NCBI GenBank assembly: GCA_903932385.1
Contig: CAIZGA010000571.1
Coordinates: 1 to 9,581, forward strand
DNA: 9,581 nucleotides
Origin: an uncultured Acidobacteriota bacterium
GTDB taxonomy: Bacteria; Acidobacteriota; Terriglobia; Terriglobales; Acidobacteriaceae
Direction of reading: 5' to 3'
Under the pieces are notes generated by a model that was given only the letters and a program-made list of their open reading frames with translations, searched no databases and was not told the origin of the DNA. Positions 1-6,371 of this stretch are shown one piece after another. How positions within the stretch are numbered: position 1 is the first letter of the stretch; each line of letters opens with the position of its first letter. The translations under genes were made by a program, and so were the position numbers.

Positions 1-1
1 A

Positions 2-2290
2 GACTGGTGGCATTTGATGTACTCGGTATCCAAGGAGCGGCCGGAGTTGGCTTCGAAAGCCATTGGGGTCTGGCTCAATTCTGTCTATTTGAGATGGCTT
101 GAAACATCACACGCATCCGCAGATGAATCATCCCGGAAATCCGGGCATCATCCAATTTCCGACGTGCTCAATTACAGTGGTGATGGCACGCTCGTTATCC
201 GGGATGCGGCAAAGGCTCCCTCGGCGTACACCACCTCTCTATTGCCGGTAGTCGCCGAAATCATTCGGACGACCGTGAAAGAACTGGAAGGCGGTCTGGA
301 CAGCGATCCCATCTGGACGTTCCGCTCCTATGGTGATGACCTCCATCAAAACGATGACGTGCTATTTTCCTGCCTAGCACAATCGCTCGAACGGTTGGCT
401 GTTGATTCTCCCGAGCAACTTGATTCTCTTCTCGCGCCGTATTTACAGAGACCGCATAATGCGATTGCCTATTTGGTATTGAGAGCTTGGTCAGCAAATC
501 CCGAGCTGTACTCTGAGCGGCTGGTGGATTTTCTTATCGAAGATCCACGTCGATTGAAGATCGGATATTCCGCTTGGGGAGGAGGCGGTTCTGCTGAAGA
601 CTATGTTTCACTTAAGGCGGTGCGGGCTTGTTCGCCGCTATGCTCCGCGGAGAAGTTCGCAGCGCTGGAGCGAGTAATTCTGGCCTTCCAGAATCGCTGG
701 GAATCGAGCCGTCCCGCGTATCGGGGCTGGAGACAATTGCGATTATTGCGCGCTTTGGATGAATCTCGACGAAGCAAGGCCGCGCGAGCGAAGCTGGCGG
801 AGCTACAGAGAAAATTCCCAGAAACCGACGAACAACCGCCGGTTTCGATGGGCTCGCAGCCATCATGGGTCGGTCCGCCTATACCGGAAGATGCGCAATC
901 GAAGATGACCGACGATCAGTGGCTTGGAGCGATGTTGAAGTACCAAGGGAGAGACTTTCGTACCAGCCATTCGTTGGCGGGAGGCGAACTGGAGCTAGCT
1001 CGGTCGCTGGAGCAGCGCACTTTCGCGTCACCCAAGAGATTCGCCTCATTGGCACAGAAAATGCCAGACGATTTACACTCAAGCTATTTTGAATCTATCC
1101 TGCGTGGCGTAGCTGAGAGCGGCCACAACGATGCCTCGCTTCGAGATCCTGGATTGGCAACGGCACTCATTCGGCGCGTTCATTCTCTCCCATCGCGCCT
1201 CTGTGGAAGGACCATCGCATGGCTGATTCAGCGTTGGGAGAATGTCCAGTGGAGTGATGAGGTAATCGATATTATCGCTTGGTACGCGCTGAACGATCCC
1301 GATCCCGACAGCGATTCCTGGAGGACAGGCCCCGATGGAAAGACTCCCTACTTTGGAGGCGATCCATTCACCGCAGGGATGAACTGTGCGCGAGGCGCCG
1401 CAGCCGAAGCGATTGCGACGATTCTATTTTCCAATCCCGCCAGTGCTGCGCGATTGGAGACAGCTCTATATGCCGTCAGTCATGATCGGGTCATCTCGGT
1501 TCGAGCTGTCAGCGTCCAGGCCCTAATAGCTCTGATGAACATTGATCCCACAAAAGCGATTCTATGGTTCAACGAGGCAATCGACGGCGCTCCTGAACTC
1601 TTCAACACGATGTTATTTGAGAGATTTGTTTACTATGCGGGATTCCGGGATTACAAACGGATTCATCCCGTGATCCGTTCAATGATGGAATCGACGATAC
1701 CGCCGGTAGTTATCGCCGGGGCTCGACAGGCATGTCTTCATGGCCTTACTTTGGCCGAGGCTGCGGAAGACGCGCAGTACGCTTGTGGCGGGACAACTTC
1801 GTTGCGAGAAGGCGCGGCTGGAGTGTATGCACGCGATGTTGCACACAAAGAGGTCGGGCCTGCCTGCCGGGCGAAGCTGAAGCAATTTTTCCATGACCCG
1901 GCGGATTCGGTCAGGCTCAAGGCAGTATCTGCGTTTCAGCATCTTTCTGAGTTGACGACGGAAGAACAAGCTGACTTACTGCAGTCGTTTCTCGAATCAA
2001 AACCAAAGATTGGCGAGCTGTGGTTAGTCCTCCGGTTCCTTCAAGATTCTCCTGTGCAACTGCCTGATCTAATCCTCAATCTAGCCAAGCTTTGTGTTGC
2101 AGGAAACGATGGCGATGACAACCAAGGGCGTCGTCATGTCGCATCAATGGAATTATCCAAAATCATTGTGCGTCTGTTAGTTCAGACTGAAGACCCGCAA
2201 GTACGCGCACAATGCCTTGATCTGATCGATGCCATGGAGGAGCACCACTTTATTGGACTCTCAACAGAATTACATCGGGCAGACAGGTGA
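2..2290 (+). CDS. C-terminal part of a large HEAT-repeat-like protein, possibly a STAND/NACHT-type NTPase (5' end outside window)
   Basis: The reading frame is open to the left window edge (Asp-Trp-Trp-His-Leu precede the first possible start, TTG at 14, then ATG at 17), so the gene very probably begins upstream and about 760 residues are its C-terminal part. No signal peptide or membrane segment is visible, which suggests a cytoplasmic protein. Numbering from 14, the visible part is mostly helical. A linker rich in Pro and Ser (about 270-297) precedes an SKMTDDQWLGAM segment (296-307). HEAT-like helical pairs follow, with VISVRAVSVQALIAL near 490, a block at 615-660 (HDPADSVRLKAVSAF) and one at 724-745 (EDPQVRAQCLDLI). 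From memory, this linker, the DQWL segment and the C-terminal HEAT block resemble the distal part of very large bacterial STAND/NACHT ATPases, where repeats act as a sensor. No Walker motif is in view, so the ATPase assignment is inference; the HEAT-like assignment is firmer. The gene converges on an AlbA_2 gene 51 bp away. Confidence 0.7.
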   Translation, partial: DWWHLMYSVSKERPELASKAIGVWLNSVYLRWLETSHASADESSRKSGHHPISDVLNYSGDGTLVIRDAAKAPSAYTTSLLPVVAEIIRTTVKELEGGLDSDPIWTFRSYGDDLHQNDDVLFSCLAQSLERLAVDSPEQLDSLLAPYLQRPHNAIAYLVLRAWSANPELYSERLVDFLIEDPRRLKIGYSAWGGGGSAEDYVSLKAVRACSPLCSAEKFAALERVILAFQNRWESSRPAYRGWRQLRLLRALDESRRSKAARAKLAELQRKFPETDEQPPVSMGSQPSWVGPPIPEDAQSKMTDDQWLGAMLKYQGRDFRTSHSLAGGELELARSLEQRTFASPKRFASLAQKMPDDLHSSYFESILRGVAESGHNDASLRDPGLATALIRRVHSLPSRLCGRTIAWLIQRWENVQWSDEVIDIIAWYALNDPDPDSDSWRTGPDGKTPYFGGDPFTAGMNCARGAAAEAIATILFSNPASAARLETALYAVSHDRVISVRAVSVQALIALMNIDPTKAILWFNEAIDGAPELFNTMLFERFVYYAGFRDYKRIHPVIRSMMESTIPPVVIAGARQACLHGLTLAEAAEDAQYACGGTTSLREGAAGVYARDVAHKEVGPACRAKLKQFFHDPADSVRLKAVSAFQHLSELTTEEQADLLQSFLESKPKIGELWLVLRFLQDSPVQLPDLILNLAKLCVAGNDGDDNQGRRHVASMELSKIIVRLLVQTEDPQVRAQCLDLIDAMEEHHFIGLSTELHRADR

Positions 2291-2302
2291 GCTTTGACCG
2301 TT

Positions 2303-2324
2303 GCTCTGACTTTGAGGTCAGAGC
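2303..2324. terminator. stem-loop between convergent genes, probable bidirectional terminator
   Basis: GCTCTGAC (2303-2310) and GTCAGAGC (2317-2324) form a perfect 8-bp stem with the 6-nt loop TTTGAG. The stem starts 12 bp after the stop of the HEAT-repeat gene and ends 17 bp before the stop of the opposing AlbA_2 gene, where a shared terminator is expected. Neither side has a clear T-run, so it is not a textbook intrinsic terminator; it could also protect transcript 3' ends. Confidence 0.6.
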
Positions 2325-2341
2325 CAATCCGTTGGGCGATC

Positions 2342-2821
2342 TCAGTCGAACTGATCAAACCCCAAAAGATTTTCTGAATTCATCATTTGCCTGATATCCG
2401 AGTCTGGATTCGGTCGGACATCACTAGCGCCACGGCGGACAAATATCTCGTTAGTCTGAACATTGAAATACGGCTTTGCGCCACCCTCTGCCACATGGAT
2501 AATGAACACGGTTTTGTCTCCAATCCGTTTGTGGCGAATCTCAATCGCTGGAATGCGGTTCAGTTTTTGCTGAAGCAATGAGCGGATTCTCGAGAAGTAA
2601 TTACTCTGGAAGGTCTCCGCTTTTCGTTTATCGTGAGGGATGTGGGCCTCGATCCCCTCGATCTCGGCATCATCGGTAACACCGATGAAAATCGTGCCTC
2701 CCGTTGTATTGGCAAAAGAGATGACGGTCTTTACCAACTCAGCGGCTTTCTTTTTGTCATCAAACCGGATGCACTCTTTGAACTCCGTGGTGTCGGTTTC
2801 ACCATGCCGTATCACATTCAT
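2342..2821 (-). CDS. AlbA_2 (Schlafen-like) putative nucleic-acid-binding domain protein
   Basis: The protein is a stand-alone AlbA_2 domain, the family found in Schlafen-like and putative DNA-binding bacterial proteins; its biochemical role is often unknown. Numbered from ATG 2821, the family hallmarks are in order: GETDTTEFKE (7-16), then a helix, SFANTTGGTIFIGVTDD (35-51), IEG (54-56), and a C-terminal strand pair ending in NEIFVRRGAS before the closing helix DSDIRQMM. At 159 residues it holds essentially the complete domain with no added helicase or winged-helix part. ATG 2821 is preferred because the domain begins within eight residues and GGAA sits 6 nt upstream. A GTG at 2887 in the same frame gives 181 aa, and the frame stays open to a TGA at 2936-2938 without any ATG. 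AlbA_2 proteins occur in defence islands and also as general regulators; nothing here decides between these. The promoter should lie between the start and the direct repeat at 2975. Confidence 0.85.
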   Translation of the reverse strand: MNVIRHGETDTTEFKECIRFDDKKKAAELVKTVISFANTTGGTIFIGVTDDAEIEGIEAHIPHDKRKAETFQSNYFSRIRSLLQQKLNRIPAIEIRHKRIGDKTVFIIHVAEGGAKPYFNVQTNEIFVRRGASDVRPNPDSDIRQMMNSENLLGFDQFD

Positions 2822-2974
2822 TGAGGGTTCCGAGTAACACGCGCCGACAAAGATCACCCGCTTCCCCGTAGCGCCTGCTTGGTCCACCGCGAATTGGTCC
2901 AGTATGTTGCCGTTCTCGCTCGTAATGAATACTTGTCACTTGCCAAAATGCCATCCGGGTAGAACCCGTTTAAC

Positions 2975-3031
2975 TCGTTACAGCTACAAGTTCACATAAT
3001 TAATTGCCGGTTGAAATATGGTGGGGCACAG
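2975..3031 (+). repeat. 57-bp direct repeat, left copy (A)
   Basis: This copy matches 3665-3721 at 50 of 57 positions without gaps by eye. Its core is TTCACATAATTAATTGCCGG, followed by a TTGAAAT block and ending in GGGGCACAG. Similarity falls away abruptly on both sides. The copy lies about 150 bp upstream of the AlbA_2 start. Confidence 0.8.
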
Positions 3032-3201
3032 CATCTTCCCACCCATCGCAACAGCGGCAATGGATGGGGCACCCGATGTATCGCTATATGGAAAGGGTGG
3101 GCCAACCGCCCAACCGCAGAGCTGTTCTCCGCCAATATGCCATGGAAATAGAACTGACAATAGAATTATGCAACCTGAAGTAGATCTGCCTGATACATAT
3201 G

Positions 3202-3231
3202 CAAAACAGGGAATTCAATTTCCCTGTTTTG
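3202..3231. repeat. perfect 12-bp inverted repeat (hairpin) with CAGGGAA/TTCCCTG arms
   Basis: CAAAACAGGGAA (3202-3213) and TTCCCTGTTTTG (3220-3231) are perfect reverse complements around the 6-nt loop TTCAAT. Because the arms carry A4 and T4 at their outer ends, a transcript from either strand would form the same strong stem. It may be a terminator, a fold of a non-coding RNA, or part of a mobile element end. The arm core CAGGGAA recurs nearby in both orientations. Confidence 0.75.
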
Positions 3232-3360
3232 TAGAATTAATTCCCTGTTCCGAATCGCATTTCAATTTGCACTGTATGCCGATAAAGGCTTTTATTTCAT
3301 TGGCATGTGGCGTTCTTGGCTCGGTTGGAAATCCTGAATTCCGAGAAATTTCCTGTAAAT

Positions 3361-3378
3361 TTCCCTGATAGCAGGGAA
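3361..3378. repeat. second hairpin with TTCCCTG/CAGGGAA arms
   Basis: TTCCCTG (3361-3367) and CAGGGAA (3372-3378) form a 7-bp stem around the 4-nt loop ATAG. The arms share their sequence with the larger hairpin at 3202-3231, but in the opposite order. A further TTCCCTG lies at 3241-3247 and a one-base-shorter variant, TTTCCTG, at 3349-3355. Confidence 0.6.
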
Positions 3379-3664
3379 TTGCAGCAAGAGACGAGTTCGT
3401 AACAGACTGCCTCCACCGCCATACAGTTTGTGTGTATTCCAGCTTGAACCCCAGTACATCAAAATTCCCATGAATTCGCGGCAAAAGTCATATTCATTCA
3501 TCGCTGAGAAGATTTCTCGGTAGAACTTTTGATGCAGGAGATGGCTTGCTCGAGAGCATATTCCTCTCTAGAGAATCCTGCCCGGTTCTCCTAATTTGTG
3601 TCTGAAAAGCACGAAGGTCTACCTGTGCATCGCCAAGAATTAATCGGAAAATACTCAGCCGAGT

Positions 3665-3721
3665 TCGCTACAGTTATAAGTTCACATATTTAATTGCCGA
3701 TTGAAATTTGGCGGGGCACAG
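3665..3721 (+). repeat. 57-bp direct repeat, right copy (B)
   Basis: This is the partner of 2975-3031 in the same orientation, offset by exactly 690 bp, with seven substitutions and no indels. It ends 27 bp before the stop codon of the VWFA-related gene, so transcripts leaving that gene would read into it unless terminated. I see no T-tailed hairpin in that short gap. Confidence 0.8.
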
Positions 3722-3748
3722 GACAGAGTCAGAGACTAAACAATGCAC

Positions 3749-5416
3749 TCAATGATTCTTTAGTTTTAGGTCAACAGAGCCCATGCGGCCGGAGGAATTA
3801 TCGCGTACGACGAAGCGGTATGTTGTTGCCTTGGGCAGAGGCTGCGAAGTGAATGAGAAGTCGGCTATTTCTTTGGCGTTGTCCAGTTTTGCGCCAGCTT
3901 TCGCGGTTGCCGTCATTCCATGTAGGGTGTGGCCGAGTATTTTATTTTTTGCATTCAGCGAGACGGCCATGATGTAGACGGAAGCGGTTGCGCCGCCGTC
4001 AGGTTTCGGCATCCATGTAAGGTTGGCTGCGGCAACATGAACGATATATGTGCTCTGCGGATCACTGGATGAGGAATCCAAGTCAACACTGACGCGGAGT
4101 CCATTCAGGGGGACAACGCTCTCCGCCGCCGTGGTCAGATCGTATTCCGCGGCTGCGGAAGAATTTTCCTGAGAGGATTCTCCGGGATAATAGCCACTGC
4201 GTGTAGTTGCTGTTAGTCCTGGGCGTAGGCAAACTACGCGGATATTGCGATACATAGACGCATCGTCGCTGGTTGAACTGGGTGTATAGGCGAGGGTGTA
4301 GAAATGATTGCCCAAGTTAACCGACGAGGCAATTTGTTGTGTGATGTCATTTCTGCCGCGCAGGACACGGCCGCCTGTGACGGGACCAAGATTGTTGAAA
4401 TCATCACTGGCGCCAAAAGGATCGATGCCTCCCGCGACGGCATCGCCAGCATCCTCGACGAATTCCATCTGCGATGTATCGGTAATTTCAGTCATGCCAG
4501 CGGCGCTGCTTGTTGGGTCTACAGCATAGAGCGTGACGCGTGTATTGAGCAGCACATTGGTGACATGCTGCAGTGCCTGCTTCACAACCAGCGCATCGTC
4601 GCCATCAATCGTGGTGGGATTGATGGTGGGAAATCCACCGCCAATCCAAATGAGGTTTTTTCGGCCAGAGATACGGGCATAATTCTGTGCAATTTCCTCA
4701 AGTGCACGCAAAGACTGGTCTAGGCGCTCGACGGGGCCAAATTCAGTCTTGCCGTTCAGTTCAAGCTTCCATGGATATTTGTTCGGCGCATCGTCCAAGG
4801 CGCGCAGCAGGGAATCTCGGTCGCGAGTGAAGGCCTGCAGTTGTTCGAAGTGATTGTCATAGATGCTGAGAAGCGTGGTGGGCTGAGGCAGAAGCGCAGG
4901 CTCTTTTGCCAGGTAGTCATGCAAAGAGCGACGGGCAAAGGAACTGTCTGCATAGTGAGTGTTCGACTGGTCCAGCACGAGAATGTTGACCGGGGAGTTG
5001 CCGAAGGCAGACGGCTGTGCCGGATTGAATACAGCGGTGGTGCCTTCAGTGATGGTAGCGGGAGGCAAAGTATGCGTTGATGGTGGCTCAAAAGAATTTA
5101 CCGTCTGCTGTTTATCGTCTTCGAAGACCTGGAAATCTTTTGCGGTGAGTCCGTTAACTGGGCGTCCACTTTTGTCGGTGACAACAACATCGAGCACAAC
5201 AAGGCGAACGTTTACGGTGGTGAAGGGGACATGCTGAACATGGTTGGACTGTGTTCCGACTGTCTGTGCGCAAAGATTCGCAGGAATGAATAAATTGATG
5301 ATTGTGGCAATCAGTATCACAACAAAAAACATGTTTCGTGGGAGAAAAGAAATTGTCGCAGTGCAAGCCTTACTTTGCTCTGATTGATTTATGAAATTCA
5401 AGTAGGATTGCTTCAT
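3749..5416 (-). CDS. secreted VWFA-related domain protein (TIGR03436-like, Acidobacteria type)
   Basis: This is an exported protein with a von Willebrand factor A-like fold of the kind found in many copies in Acidobacteria; its ligand and role are unknown. Numbered from ATG 5416 (555 aa), a long N-terminal region leads to a hydrophobic segment (about 29-49) and a likely signal peptidase site after the Ala of NLCA-Q (residue 50). A beta domain follows with VNVRLVVLDVVVTDKSGRPV and LTAKDFQVFEDDKQQ (68-103), the family signature. The VWA core begins at ILVLDQSNT, where the metal-binding DxSxS appears as D149-Q-S151-N-T153. RKNLIWIGGGFP (252-263), VTLYAVDP and HFYTLAYTPSS (from about 371) follow in the usual order. 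A frame extension to a TTG at 5452 is unlikely because it would overlap the divergent nuclease start. An ATG at 5332, just before the hydrophobic segment, is an alternative but would leave a signal peptide without positive charges. Confidence 0.88.
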   Translation of the reverse strand: MKQSYLNFINQSEQSKACTATISFLPRNMFFVVILIATIINLFIPANLCAQTVGTQSNHVQHVPFTTVNVRLVVLDVVVTDKSGRPVNGLTAKDFQVFEDDKQQTVNSFEPPSTHTLPPATITEGTTAVFNPAQPSAFGNSPVNILVLDQSNTHYADSSFARRSLHDYLAKEPALLPQPTTLLSIYDNHFEQLQAFTRDRDSLLRALDDAPNKYPWKLELNGKTEFGPVERLDQSLRALEEIAQNYARISGRKNLIWIGGGFPTINPTTIDGDDALVVKQALQHVTNVLLNTRVTLYAVDPTSSAAGMTEITDTSQMEFVEDAGDAVAGGIDPFGASDDFNNLGPVTGGRVLRGRNDITQQIASSVNLGNHFYTLAYTPSSTSDDASMYRNIRVVCLRPGLTATTRSGYYPGESSQENSSAAAEYDLTTAAESVVPLNGLRVSVDLDSSSSDPQSTYIVHVAAANLTWMPKPDGGATASVYIMAVSLNAKNKILGHTLHGMTATAKAGAKLDNAKEIADFSFTSQPLPKATTYRFVVRDNSSGRMGSVDLKLKNH

Positions 5417-5445
5417 ATTCGATTCTAAATACAAGCGTGGAATGA
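5417..5445. promoter_or_regulatory. very short divergent intergenic region
   Basis: Only 29 bp separate the chosen starts of the VWFA-related gene (leftward) and the nuclease gene (rightward). Two full promoters cannot fit side by side here, so they must overlap or lie inside the opposing coding sequences. I see no clear pair of -35 and -10 boxes with normal spacing. A GGA at 5439-5441 can serve as ribosome binding site for the nuclease, better spaced for ATG 5452 than for ATG 5446. Confidence 0.35.
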
Positions 5446-6303
5446 ATGACAATGAAAAAATTCAGTTGGACAGTTTGTTCTGTGCGTTGGATGTCCGCAG
5501 CTATTAGCTGTACGGTTTTGATTCTTAGTGCGCCTCAGTGCCGGGCATGGGGGCCGGAGGGGCATCGGCTGACAGCGCTGGTAGCAGAGCAGTATCTGAC
5601 GCCGGAAACGAAAGCGCAGATTACTGAACTGCTGCACGCACAGACCCTTGCTGATGTTGCGCCGTGGGCGGATACATACCGCGAACAGCATCCGGAAACT
5701 GCGAAGTGGCATTATGTTGATATTCCAAAATCGGCGGACGCTTTCGATCGCAATCGTGACTGCCCCATTTCTGAATCCGATCCCCGGTCGCCGTGGCGCG
5801 ATTGCGTGACAGATCGCATCCTGTATTTCGAGGGGCGGTTGGGAGATGCTTCGCTCAGCAACGATGAACGGGCCATTGCGTTGAAGTTCCTTGTGCATCT
5901 GATCGGCGATATTCATCAGCCGTTCCATGCGCTAGGAGATGACCGCGGAGGCAACAATATTTCAGTTAATTTTATGGGGTCATGGAGCTGCGGTAATTAT
6001 CGCTGCAACCTGCACGGTATCTGGGATGATTCAATTATTGAGGCGCAAGGATTGAACGAGAAAAAATATACGGCCAGATTGATGCAGGAGATAAAAAGCA
6101 ATGGCTGGGAACGGATGGCCAGCGGTGATCCAACAACATGGGCCAACATTTCGCACCACTATGCGGTGCAGGCATGGGCGCCCAACGGGGCTTTGATTCC
6201 GCATGAGTATGTGGTGGAAGAGTCCAAGGTTGTGGATGCGCAGTTGGCGCTAGGCGGTCTGCGATTGGCTCATGTGCTGAACCGGATACTCGGCACGCCA
6301 TAG
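5446..6303 (+). CDS. exported S1/P1 family zinc nuclease
   Basis: This is an S1/P1-type nuclease, a trinuclear-zinc enzyme that cleaves single-stranded DNA and RNA and has 3'-nucleotidase activity in characterised members. An N-terminal signal peptide (KK at 4-5, hydrophobic 16-29) ends in CRA-WGPEGH. Cleavage after Ala34 would leave Trp35 as the mature N-terminus, as the family needs because the terminal Trp binds zinc. All nine expected zinc ligands can be placed: W35, H40, D76, H89, H151, D155, H161, H190 and D194, the last ones within HLIGDIHQPFHA and HGIWDD. The mature length of about 251 residues is normal for bacterial members. Cys106/Cys120 and Cys182/Cys187 may form disulfides. ATG 5446 and ATG 5452 are both possible starts. 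The enzyme should act in the periplasm or outside the cell, probably in phosphate, nucleoside or nitrogen scavenging (inference). Confidence 0.95.
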   Translation: MTMKKFSWTVCSVRWMSAAISCTVLILSAPQCRAWGPEGHRLTALVAEQYLTPETKAQITELLHAQTLADVAPWADTYREQHPETAKWHYVDIPKSADAFDRNRDCPISESDPRSPWRDCVTDRILYFEGRLGDASLSNDERAIALKFLVHLIGDIHQPFHALGDDRGGNNISVNFMGSWSCGNYRCNLHGIWDDSIIEAQGLNEKKYTARLMQEIKSNGWERMASGDPTTWANISHHYAVQAWAPNGALIPHEYVVEESKVVDAQLALGGLRLAHVLNRILGTP

Positions 6304-6324
6304 AGGCTGCATATAGAAGCAAAG

Positions 6325-6355
6325 CAAAAGGGTGACCATAGTGGCCACCCTTTTG
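6325..6355. terminator. bidirectional intrinsic terminator between nuclease and TonB receptor genes
   Basis: CAAAAGGGTGACCA (6325-6338) pairs with TGGCCACCCTTTTG (6342-6355) around the 3-nt loop TAG, with one A-C mismatch in 14 positions. On the + strand the stem runs into TTTTGTTGTTGTTG; on the - strand into CTTTTGCTTTGC. It lies 21 bp after the nuclease stop and 16 bp before the stop of the opposing receptor gene, so it can end both transcripts. Confidence 0.85.
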
Positions 6356-6371
6356 TTGTTGTTGAGTGTGA

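Larger units (their letters stand above)
2888..3748. other. gene-poor interval with structured repeats
   Basis: This stretch of about 860 bp between the AlbA_2 gene and the 3' end of the VWFA-related gene has no convincing coding sequence. The only sizeable frames are 116 aa at 3018-3368 (+) and 89 aa at 3215-3484 (-). They overlap on opposite strands, run across the repeats and hairpins, and show no recognisable domain. It contains two 57-bp direct repeats (2975-3031 and 3665-3721), a 12-bp hairpin (3202-3231), a second hairpin (3361-3378), and TTCCCTG-type motifs between 3207 and 3378. Shorter palindromes also occur, such as GAATTAATTC at 3234-3243 and TCTCTAGAGA near 3566-3576. It could hold a non-autonomous mobile element remnant, a non-coding RNA or a dispersed intergenic repeat; the sequence alone does not decide. 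Confidence 0.7.

Noticed and set aside
3023..3072. GGGGCAC occurring at 3023-3029 and 3066-3072 as well as 3713-3719
   Set aside because: Two of the three copies are simply part of the 57-bp direct repeats. The middle one shares only the short core, which could be chance.
3018..3368. 116-aa open frame on the + strand inside the repeat segment
   Set aside because: It begins inside direct repeat A, runs through the 12-bp hairpin and TTCCCTG motifs, has no recognisable domain, and overlaps another frame on the opposite strand. It is better explained as a chance frame in repetitive DNA.
3215..3484. 89-aa open frame on the - strand with recurring Gln-Gly-Asn/Ile
   Set aside because: The recurring residues are simply the translation of the CAGGGAA motif. 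The rest lacks domain character, so the repeat is taken as DNA- or RNA-level structure.
2975..3721. CRISPR array or phage attachment site pair
   Set aside because: Only two imperfect copies 690 bp apart exist, with no regular spacers, and there is no cas gene, integrase or tRNA in the window.
4304..4723. 139-aa frame on the + strand
   Set aside because: It is antisense to the VWFA-related gene, which has clear family motifs across the same bases; it shows no domain of its own.
5425..5928. 167-aa frame on the - strand
   Set aside because: It is antisense to the S1/P1 nuclease, whose zinc ligands fall in the + strand frame. The Arg/Pro/Cys-rich translation is typical of a shadow frame.
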